In this document: positions 32,462-40,780 of the stretch, piece by piece | Position numbering within the stretch: position 1 is the first letter of the stretch | Layout: the number at the start of each line of letters is the position of its first letter | Assembly (NCBI GenBank): GCA_038093515.1 | Contig: JBBPSI010000200.1 | Location: 1-44,055 of the forward strand | Source of the DNA: Butyriboletus loyo | Taxonomy: Eukaryota > Basidiomycota > Agaricomycetes > Boletales > Boletaceae | Length of the DNA stretch: 44,055 nt | Reading direction: 5' to 3' | Program-made: the position numbers and the translations under genes | The notes under the pieces: model-generated | The model's input: the letters and a program-made list of their open reading frames with translations, nothing else | What the model was told of the DNA's origin: nothing | Databases searched by the model: none

Positions 32462-33073
32462 TCAGGAGGCTCGTGTTCTGCTGTGAACCTTGTGAGCAGA
32501 CAGGTGCTGGATAATAAGGGAGTGTAGTTGTTTGGTAGATTCCTCTTTCTTCCGCCTTGTCAAGCAGACGTGGTCTGTTACAACAGTAAGACTAGGGAAG
32601 TGCCTTTTATTTTCTTCCCACCAGCCAGCGTCCGGCTTCGGCGCGATATGATTGATGACGACAAGAACCGGAATATTGCCGTCGCCATGCTTCTTCCATC
32701 TTTTCTGCAAGTACTCCGCAGTCGCCTTCACTTGTGCTGAAAAATCCTCCATGCAGATGATAGCGAGGCTGATAGGCACACGCGGAAATTCGAGAGGGGA
32801 TTTAGCGTTGTAGTTGAAGCCTGGGATGTCATAGAGCGTGATTGGGACAATCTTGCCCGCATCTCTGAGTTCGATGTGATAGGAAGCCATCCTCCTCGTG
32901 CACCGCGATGTAGCGTTCGAGACTTGGGCCACTTCCTTTCCTGCAATCAAGTTGACGACGGAGCTGACACCACCGCCCATTGGGCCCAGTACCATAACGT
33001 TTGGTAGATTTGGATCATTGGGCACATTGGGTGGGTTGGCTGCAGCACCGTCGTCCATCAACACAGACTGCAT
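32462..33073 (-). CDS. G-domain-like protein 4, most diverged copy, lysine-less P-loop
   Basis: From ATG 33073 the single visible exon encodes 203 residues on the strand opposite to its relatives. A tail of Asn-Pro repeats (NPPNVPNDPNLPN) leads to VMVLGPMGGGVSS (G1 about 30-38) with valine for lysine, then LIAGKEVAQVSNATSRCT, the segment most like ordinary basidiomycete G-domains. G3-like: LYDIPGFNYN. G4 region: VLVVINHIAPKPDAGWW, then VVTDHVCLT. The middle is shorter than in copies 1-3. The frame stays open upstream of the ATG (…KQENRLPLLKP) as far as an acceptor-like CATAG, so an upstream exon is likely; a candidate frame lies at 33119-33348. The other three genes also have an intron shortly before G1. 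Confidence 0.62.
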   Translation of the reverse strand: MQSVLMDDGAAANPPNVPNDPNLPNVMVLGPMGGGVSSVVNLIAGKEVAQVSNATSRCTRRMASYHIELRDAGKIVPITLYDIPGFNYNAKSPLEFPRVPISLAIICMEDFSAQVKATAEYLQKRWKKHGDGNIPVLVVINHIAPKPDAGWWEENKRHFPSLTVVTDHVCLTRRKKEESTKQLHSLIIQHLSAHKVHSRTRAS

Positions 33074-33118
33074 GGGTTTAAGCAAAGGGAGACGGTTCTC
33101 CTGTTTGTACGAACCTGT

Positions 33119-33348
33119 CTATGAAGACACATCTTTCCTAGAACTTGGTAAATTACGAGCCAGATGTTGGTTGAAAATACGGATCTTCAAGAAAGTGGCG
33201 ATGCGTAGTACGGTGAGCGCGCCGCGGGTAGGACGGGGAGCAACAACTTGGTTTCTGCGGGTTGCGGGTTGCAATGCTTTGGAGATAGCATCACTCACCA
33301 TGCGCACACCACGAAGCTCGTGGGTTTCATGAAGAACGGAAAAGGCTA
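33119..33348 (-). other. Possible 5' exon of G-like gene 4
   Basis: On the minus strand a frame reads …RIAFSVLHETHELRGVRM and then GTGAGT, a perfect donor, at about 33300-33295. Splicing from there to the TAG at 33119-33121 joins in phase 0 to the open frame upstream of ATG 33073. The unspliced frame also continues to a stop at 33119. No ATG is visible at its 5' end, so a start remains to be found. Confidence 0.3.
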
Positions 33349-33775
33349 TACGCTCTTTTAGTCAGTCTAATATCCATGTCAAAGTTGCGGACGAAAATAC
33401 GAAGCATACGATGACCGATTGCGAACTTGGGTGATTTAGTCCTGCTACTTTGATACGCTATAGTGAACAGTTTCATGACTTGGGCGTTCAACGTTCATCA
33501 AATCCTGTCAGTCAGAGGCATGGTGTCAAACTGGTTGCCTGCTTCCCAAAACGTCAAGGTGCATTCCCCGAGAGCTCAAGCGCATCAGTGATTGCATGCG
33601 GATAGTTTTATCGTGGACCCAGTTCAAAGCGGGTTCTACATAATATATATAGTTCGCGAAGAGGCAAGTTCCATCCGGCTCAGGCTATTAATGCGCTTCT
33701 TAGTTCCGTAACCTTGTCTTGTTCCTCTTCCACCACTGCAAGACACGACGGGCAAACATTCGACTATTCGACATC
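33349..33775. other. Upstream region of the dhtkd1 gene
   Basis: No gene seen. A TATA-like run (TAATATATATAG) lies at about 33641-33652, some 125 bp before the ATG of the plus-strand gene. Confidence 0.4.
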
Positions 33776-36700
33776 ATGTACACTCACGTTCGGGCACGCT
33801 GCGACGCGACTGTGCGACGGCACCTCGGGAAACTAGGGCCAGTGAACCCCGGCACGATGGAGGGCAAGGTCGTCATCCTCAGACGACCTTATCACGACAA
33901 CTCGTATGGCTTTCGGAGGGTACGCGAGTTCACCATGCCAGATTGTACGTCACTGTATGCGCCTCTCCCCACTGTTTCACTCTTTACTGGCATCAGACAC
34001 ACCCGAGCAACTCGCCAACCGAGCCACGAATGCCCCTTTGTTGCGTTATGCGGATGCCCTTCGCACGCACGGCCACCGTGCTGCATCCATCGACCCGCTC
34101 GACATTCTCCGACGTGAACGTGTCGCAGCACTCGAACCTACTCGATATGGCCTAACCGACCCTTCTGCTAAATACGATGTTGATGGCATCCTTTGGACCG
34201 GCGAGGGTCACGATAGGGGCAAGAACTGGACCCTAGACCAAATCACTGGGTTTCTCAACGCAGTTTATGTGGGACGTATCGCATATGAGTATATGGACCT
34301 CCCGAGCAAGATTGAACGACTTTGGTTTGCACACCTTCTCGAGTCCGAAGCTGCCAATGTTATTCATTCCGCTAATCCGGAGCGCCAACGGAGGACGCAT
34401 GAACTCCTTGCACGGTCCGAGGTGTTCGACACGTTTTTGCAGGCCAAGTTTCCAAACCTGAAGCGGTATGGTTTGGAAGGCGGTGAATCTATGTTGCCAG
34501 CGCTCGACGCGTTGTTCGCCGCGGCTGCAAAGGGTATGTGTGTTGGCTAGCCTCTTTTTGCCGCGTTGTTAATTCGCCTTATGTAGCCGACATGACCCAC
34601 ATAATCCTTGCCATGCCCCACCGTGGACGACTTAACTTGCTCACTGGTCTGTTAGAGTACAACCCCGCTGCGCTCTTTCACAAGATCAAAGGCGGAGCGG
34701 AAACACGCGTTGACGGCGGAACGATCTCAGCAGATGTACTCAGTCACTTGTGTGGGTATATGCGCTTCATCCCATGTTTCTGGGGTATATAATCTCCGTC
34801 CAGCGGCTTCCCCCACGTTGAACTATGAAGGGAAAGGAATTAAAGTGTCTCTCCTGCCAAACCCATCGCATCTGGGTACGTACTCTTGTTTTATGCATGC
34901 TAACCCTTCTGCCGCTCCCGTTTTCATGTCATTATGCTGGTTTGATGATCCTGTACTCCAGAGGCTGTGAACCCTGTTGCGATAGGCAAGGCCCGCGCCA
35001 AGCAATATAGTTTTCTCAAGGCTCTCGAGAAGGGAGGGGCTGGGGCGGAGGGATGCATGCTCGGGGATAAGGTACGCCATTACGTGTGTCCAAGCAAGCA
35101 TATATCAAACCGTGCTCGCGTGGAAAGGTGATGTGTGTACAACTCCACGGAGATGCGAGCTTCACGGGCCAGGGTGTAATCATGGAGACGCTTGGTTTGA
35201 GTATGTATTATCTGGCTCATGCATACCGCGTGTTTTTGACCACCTATCTAGGTAACTTGCCACATTATACTAGCGGAGGAAGCGTACACATCGTGGTTGA
35301 GTACGTTCCACTTTGCATCTCGCTCTTTCCAGTATTTCTCATATGCTGACTAATAAACAGCAACAAGTGCGTGCATCCCTGGCCGATCTATCTCTGTCTG
35401 ACGACGTGGCTTCTAGCATTGGTTACACGACACCCGCGTCTGCTGCGCGATCTTCGCTGTATTGCTCAGATGTTGCGAAGATGGTCAACTGCCCTGTCTT
35501 GCACGTGAATGGCGATTATCCTGAAGGTAACTCTCAGTCTTATTCGAAGTCGCTGAAATACAAGGAGGAGATACGATCAACCAATTTAATGTTCCTAGAT
35601 GTTTCCCGCGCAATCGAGATCGCGTTCAAGTATAGAAATTACTTTAGGAAGGATATCGTCATAGATCTGATGGTGTATCGCCGCTGGTAAGTATTCTTCT
35701 CTGATGGTACCACGGCAATTTTGATAAGCCCGGAATTCAGGGGCCACAACGAATTGGACGAACCTGCATACACCCAGCCAATTATGTATCAGAAGATCCG
35801 GTCAAGGCAGAGTGTGCCTCAGTTCTACGAAGGCAAACTGGTGGTGGGTGTCACACTTCCTTCGCACACGTTGTGTTCGTGGTACAGCTTCTTATTGGTT
35901 GTATGTCTGCTGGTGTTGTGTCCAATAATAGTCCGATGGCGTTATTTCTCAAGATTCCGCAGCTTCCGTCCGAGGTTCTTACAAGGCCGTGCTCAATGAC
36001 GCTCTCACAGCCTCGGCGACGTATGTTCCTCCCTTGGTCAATTTTGATGGTCAATGGAAGTCCATTGTCATCGATGGGAAGGAGGTACCTATGGTGTGGC
36101 CGGGCTCGAAAGAAGCAAAGACGTTCGAAACGGGGGCACCTGCCGAGGTGCTACAAAAGGCGGGAAGGGAAAGTGTCGAAGTTCCAGCCGGATTCGTAAG
36201 TATCCCAATTTTCGCCAGCGTACCACTGGATTTATGGACATTATTTAGGAAATCCATCCTAGATTACAGCGGCACGTCAAGAATCGGCTAGCGAGCTTGG
36301 ACAAGGGAGAGGGCATTGATTGGGCCACTGCTGAAGCACGTGGCTTTCGCTTCTTGGAACGACGTTATAAAACTTACACTCATTGGGATCGATAGGCGTT
36401 GGCGTTTGGCACGCTCATGCTCGATGGATGCGATATTCGGATTGCTGGCCAAGATGTTGGTCGAGGAACGTTCAGTCACCGGTACGTTCTCATCACTTTG
36501 GTGTGATGCCGGTTTCTCATCCCGGTTTTCTCTGAAGTCATGCGATGCTCGTCGACCAGAACACGGAAAGGGTGGTCGTTCCACTGAATCATGCACTGAC
36601 TGAAGCGGTTGGGAAACTGGAGCTTGCTAACAGTAGGTAATTTTATTCTGGTGGTGTTTGCCCTCCTAAGACTTTTCTATTTTCAGGTTCGTTGAGTGAG

Positions 36701-37830
36701 TTTGCGGTTCTTGGGGTGAGACATCTCGCAAAGCGATGTTGATGATTCTTGACCGTATCCACAGTTCGAGTATGGCACTTCCTGGGAGAGGCCCAATCTT
36801 TTGCCCATCTGGGAGGCACAGGTATTGTCATATTCCCATCCTTTGTGATACGGACGACTGACGGAGCTTGATGTCAGTTCGGTGATTTCTTCAATGGTGC
36901 CCAAACCATCATCGATACGTTCATTTCGAGTGCCCAAAGTATGTAACCAGTTATTCTTCCATATTCCGCGGTAATATCGATTTGTGATCATAGCGAAATG
37001 GCTGAAGCAAAGTGGGATTGTACTTTTGCTGCCTCACGGTTTAGACGGCGCCGGACCGGATCACTCCTCCAGTCGCATCGAGAGAATGTTACAGGTATTA
37101 AGCTATGCAGACTTACGTACTCGTACTGATCATCTGAAATCAGCTCACGAACGATCCTTATATGCCTGGGTCGGAGGTAAATATCAACATGCATGTCGTC
37201 TTCCCTACCATCCCAGCGCAATATTTCCATCTCCTCCGTCGCCAGCTGAAGAGGAATTATCGCAAGCCTCTTGTCGTTTCCGCACCAAAGGGTCTCCTTC
37301 GTCTGGCAGTACGTCGATTCATATTTCATTCCATACGAAACTCATTTTGCTCTCGGATTCAGGCCGCTGCTTCCAAACTCTCGGAAATGCTTCCTGGTAC
37401 CCAGTTCCACCCAGTTCTTCCCGATGCCCGTCCGCCGACAGAGAAAATCGAGCGTGTCGCATTGGTCAGCGGAAAGATTTACTACGAGCTCGCGAAAGAG
37501 CGTGATGCACGAGGCCTAGAGGACAGGGTAGCGCTGATTCGTATCGAAGAGCTCGCGCCGTTCCCGTTCACCTACCTGACGGACGTCCTCGAGCCTTACA
37601 CGACCTTGAACTCGAAGCCGGAATGGTTGTGGGTACAGGAAGAGCCGAAGAATCAGGGTGCGTGGGGACACGTCAAGGACAGGTTGGGAGTCGTGTTGGA
37701 TGGGTTGGGTGAACGTACTGAGGTGAGGTTCATTGGTCGATGGGAGGATGCTGTGCCTGCGACGGGGATCGGGAAGGATTATCAAGTGCAACAGAGAGCT
37801 GTCGTCGAAGGTCCGTTTCAAGGATTGTAA
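33776..37830 (+). CDS. DHTKD1: 2-oxoadipate dehydrogenase E1 (DHTKD1 type), mitochondrial
   Basis: Twenty-one exons give 958 residues with every phase agreeing; exon starts include 33776, 33997, 34587, 34804, 34962, 35128, 35252, 35361, 35417, 35599, 35741, 35954, 36249, 36396, 36538, 36687, 36765, 36878, 36994, 37144 and 37363. Landmarks follow the family in order: [32 protein letters not shown] (which separates DHTKD1 from OGDH), [40 protein letters not shown] (thiamine diphosphate site), [71 protein letters not shown] and [11 protein letters not shown]. The enzyme decarboxylates 2-oxoadipate in lysine and tryptophan breakdown, as E1 of an OGDH-like complex. The N-terminus is Arg-rich, as expected for a mitochondrial presequence. 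Two splicing oddities are listed separately: a 6-nt microexon and a GC-AG intron. Confidence 0.92.
35361..35366 (+). other. Six-nucleotide microexon in dhtkd1
   Basis: CAACAA is flanked by AAACAG on the left and GTGCGT on the right. Joining GA (end of exon 7, 35300), CAACAA and C (start of exon 9, 35417) gives GAC AAC AAC, so the product reads HIVVDNNIGYTTPA where the family usually has VVNNQIGYTTPA. The frame fails without it. Confidence 0.65.
36336..36395 (+). other. GC-AG intron in dhtkd1 (donor GCACGT)
   Basis: The conserved segment [14 protein letters not shown] is interrupted after GAA by 60 bases beginning GCACGT and ending GATAG. Removal in phase 0 restores the family sequence, whereas reading through meets a TAG. 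No GT donor nearby gives the right phase. Confidence 0.65.
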
Positions 37831-37974
37831 CGATATGATATTTGGTGTCGGTTTCCCCTTGTGTTCTTCATTGTAGTATTTTACATAGGGCTGGCAGTCG
37901 AGTCGCCGCTTCTGTACCGCTGTGCCGGATCGCTGAATTTACACTTCATGATAAAGCTAGATTTCATGGATCCT

Positions 37975-38976
37975 TCACAAGGGTTTCCGACCGTAAAAGA
38001 CTCTCACTGTTGTGTGCGAACCCTCAGTGCTGTCCCACTCCTCTACGATCTCATCCATGGCCTTGTCGAACTCGTCGGCCGACGCAAACCGACCCGACCG
38101 ATCTGTTTTCATCACACTATCCCGCATCCCTCTCCATGCACCGATCGTCACGTCCTTCCCCTGAACACCGTCCTCGCCAGCCCACCTACCCAAGTTCATG
38201 ACCACCTCCTCAAACTCGACGTCAACGAACCCAACCGCTTTCAACATATCCGCGATATAGACCCCACACCGCAACAACATCCCCTTGCTCCCAAAGAACT
38301 CATCCATGAATAACATATGCGCGGCCGTCTTCGATCCCGACGCCAATTCGGGTCCAATTTCGATCAGTTGGGCGTACCCGCCCGGTGGTGCGAGCACGCG
38401 GTACATTTCGTCGATGCAACGTCGCCATTGATCGCGCGTGTAAGCGCAAATGAGGAGGCGTTGATGAACGAGGACGAATTTGGAGGTCCAATACGACGGG
38501 AGATGGGTGGCGGAACAGACGGAGAGATGGACATTGGCGGAGATGTTGGCGTAACTGGGGAAGAGGCGCGGTTCGATGTCGATGCCGTAGAGTTGGACCG
38601 ATTCAGGGAGGTGGGTACGAGCATCGCAGAGCCATGCACCTTTTTTTTTCACGTAGGGGGGGGGGGGACGTGACGTTGTTGGTGCGAGATGTTGGAAGAA
38701 CGGGCTGGGAGATGGCTTACCGGTGCCTGTCCCGATGTCCAGAATCTCGTCGTTTTCTGAAAGTGATATGGGAGGGAGAATGAGACGGCCGGAGAGGAGG
38801 CGAGTGTATAATTGGTGCTGCGCTAAGAGCCTGACCCTAAATTGAGTGGCGGATTGTGAGTGGTAGGACGAAGCATACCTCTGGCGCTCCTCGTCGTCGG
38901 AGGGCAGGAGATATAGAGATCCCGCATGCGAGTGTGCTGTGCGCTCAACTAAGCTCTGGGTGGTCGTCGAACTCAT
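37975..38976 (-). CDS. Class I SAM-dependent methyltransferase (LaeA/UMTA-like)
   Basis: Two exons, 38976-38721 and 38639-37975, give 306 residues. The 81-bp intron is a multiple of three without stops, so the unspliced frame is also open, but it would split motif I; spliced, motif I reads ILDIGTGTGAWLCD (about 77-90). Next come the acidic end of strand 2 (YGIDIEPRLFP), a FVLVHQRLLICAYTRDQW post-I region and LAPPGGYAQLIE (post-II/III). A C-terminal AGEDGVQGKDVTIGAW block is typical of fungal methyltransferases of secondary metabolism and regulation; the substrate is unknown. The intron contains runs of T and G (38640-38667) that are error-prone. A decayed, inverted copy sits at 29655-30640. 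The gene is convergent with dhtkd1, 144 bp away. Confidence 0.85.
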   Translation of the reverse strand: MSSTTTQSLVERTAHSHAGSLYLLPSDDEERQRYASSYHSQSATQFRVRLLAQHQLYTRLLSGRLILPPISLSENDEILDIGTGTGKPSPSPFFQHLAPTTSRPPPPYVKKKGAWLCDARTHLPESVQLYGIDIEPRLFPSYANISANVHLSVCSATHLPSYWTSKFVLVHQRLLICAYTRDQWRRCIDEMYRVLAPPGGYAQLIEIGPELASGSKTAAHMLFMDEFFGSKGMLLRCGVYIADMLKAVGFVDVEFEEVVMNLGRWAGEDGVQGKDVTIGAWRGMRDSVMKTDRSGRFASADEFDKAMDEIVEEWDSTEGSHTTVRVFYGRKPL

Positions 38977-39935
38977 GGTCGAGGACGTACCGCAGGATAT
39001 CTCGTTCTTTAAGAGCCAGTTCGGTATGCTCAGACAGTGGGTGGCCGAAATAGTAGGGACTTAGCCGAAATAGTAGGAGTGCGAGCGACTTTGCGACATT
39101 CTCGGCGCAGCTGCAACTGAATGATCGGAGCCTGAACCCCAGTGAACACTTGCTATGCTCAAATCGGACGGAGTGTGCGAGCGGACCGACCGTACGAAAT
39201 AAACAGAAGGGTGTTGTGATGAATTCGGTTGGTTTGTGTCCATCTGTGTGTAGTCAGTGATAAGCATACCCAAATATGTCCACTTCTGCTTCCAGTCACA
39301 CGTCGGTGTCCCGGCTTAGTTGCCTCGCAGCCCAAACTGCTCACTTTAGCTCGTTGAGTGCAAACTGCGACTTCTTGTTCTACGAAAACTGTGCGCCCAA
39401 CAAGCAGCCGCAGTCTGCGGCTTTCGCAATATTAACACCACAGCCTCCACTACTAGCAACCTTGCCGTTGCTCGCATACCCACACGGTTGCATCCAATGC
39501 CAGGAGAGTCTACCTCGCAAGAAAATGCCAATAACGTGCTCTGGACATGCATAGGTCAGAAGTTCAGATTTGGCCAGCCACACCAAGTCTCGAAGGCAAC
39601 ATGGTATCACCATCTTGGCCTTGCCAGTAACAAGGGAGAAAGGCAGCGAATTTTCGCTGCACAGGATCCCACTGGCATGGCTGCTTGATGCCACAGTGCA
39701 CAAGTAGCACATTGACATCAACGAGATCCTGGTCCAAGTAGCAGCACTAGTGTACCTGAACAAGATGCTTGTGTTCGAGCTCGTTCCCCTGAAGATGAGG
39801 GCAGCCAGTTAGCATGAAAACATGCAAAGCATGTCACTTCAGAGGTATGTCTTGTTGTCTCTATCTCTACCAAGTGCTAAGAGAATATGTTTACAGGATG
39901 CTGGGGATGCTGGGCCTGCTGATAACCTTTGACAG
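38977..39935. other. Intergenic stretch, no gene recognised
   Basis: A 14-bp direct repeat GCCGAAATAGTAGG occurs twice at about 39044-39077. Short frames such as 39276-39554 plus have no supporting motif. The stretch leads into the transposon-like remnant. Confidence 0.4.
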
Positions 39936-40302
39936 TTGCCACCTCCAAATCCCAGTCCCCATTGTTCTGAAACACCTCCCTTCAAGTACAAAGTTGATTT
40001 CAAGTGTAGGAAACTGCTTGATATCAATATTGATGATCTTGTACATTCTGCTGTCCTCCCAAAAATAAAAGATGAGTTACAATTCATCACTCTGGTCCAA
40101 GATGCCTCTCTTGATGACATCACCAACAAACTCTCCAAGGAAGGTGTCAAGAACCTTTGAAATCCTCCACAAGCCCTGATCACATCAAAAGTCCTGGGAT
40201 TCAACATAGTATCACTATGTACTTGGCACTCAAGCACTTGTCACAGAGTGTGTATGAGCAAATTTGTCAATCCACAAAAATCAACTTTTCTGACTCACCA
40301 GC
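39936..40302 (+). pseudogene. Transposon-associated ORF remnant interrupted by retrotransposon 2
   Basis: A frame at 39936-40160 (…YKVDFKCRKLLDINIDDLV… …LSKEGVKNL) is followed, after a shift of frame, by …NPPDHI…, …SITMYLALKHLSQ… and …QICQSTKINFSDSPA, ending exactly where the LTR begins. The NPP motif followed by an amphipathic LALEH-like helix resembles proteins carried by large cut-and-paste transposons in agaricomycetes; that likeness is from memory and unverified. It is broken by the frame shift and by the LTR element. Confidence 0.4.
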
Positions 40303-40729
40303 TGTTATGCTGGGCGCTAACAATTGAACAGCGAGGAGGCACTCTGGAGTGGCCTCGAGACTCGTGAAGCGTTTCTGAGCTGGGTCTCAGACTATGTCTT
40401 AGTGCGCACACTAAGAGTCTGGAAGTGATACTAATTGCTAGCAGGAAGCTGCGTAGAACTAGATACAGTTCGAGGTGTAAAGACAGGGACTTTATACTAC
40501 AGAGGTCTGCGCACAGACCATGCTCCCTAATCGGGTCGCGAGAGCAAAAGTACGAATGAGGAAGAGATACTCTAGAACGTTCTGGAGTATGAAGGAAAAT
40601 GCGTCCGTGCGCGGGAAGTGGTGACTAAGCAAGAACGGTTGTTACCGTTCAACAGGAACTAGCAAAAGGCTAGGTGAATGTAGTAGTCCCAATGGTAGTG
40701 GAGAGAAAAAGTAGACCACTACCGTAACA
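40303..40729 (-). repeat. 3' LTR of retrotransposon 2
   Basis: 427 bp with TGTTA...TAACA ends. On the minus strand it starts TGTTACGG three bases after the polypurine tract, has a TATA box (GTATAAAG, about 40497-40490) and a predicted RNA start AGTTCTACGCA from about 40460. It shares the 17-mer TGCGCACAGACCATGCT (40508-40524) with the LTR of element 1. Confidence 0.7.
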
Positions 40730-40732
40730 TTA

Positions 40733-40742
40733 CCCCCTTCCC
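40733..40742 (-). promoter_or_regulatory. Polypurine tract of retrotransposon 2
   Basis: GGGAAGGGGG on the minus strand, 3 nt before the LTR start, the position at which plus-strand DNA synthesis is primed in LTR elements. Confidence 0.65.
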
Positions 40743-40780
40743 ATGGTGGAGACTCCGACTCCACAACTTGAATGCTCCCC

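Noticed and set aside
35252..37363. The E1 gene as a pseudogene with multiple stops
   Set aside because: Twenty introns, including a microexon and a GC-AG intron, restore one continuous frame with all phases agreeing.
33719..37830. 2-oxoglutarate dehydrogenase (OGDH/Kgd1) as the identity of the E1 gene
   Set aside because: The [14 protein letters not shown] segment, the shorter N-terminus and overall length of about 958 residues fit DHTKD1 better.
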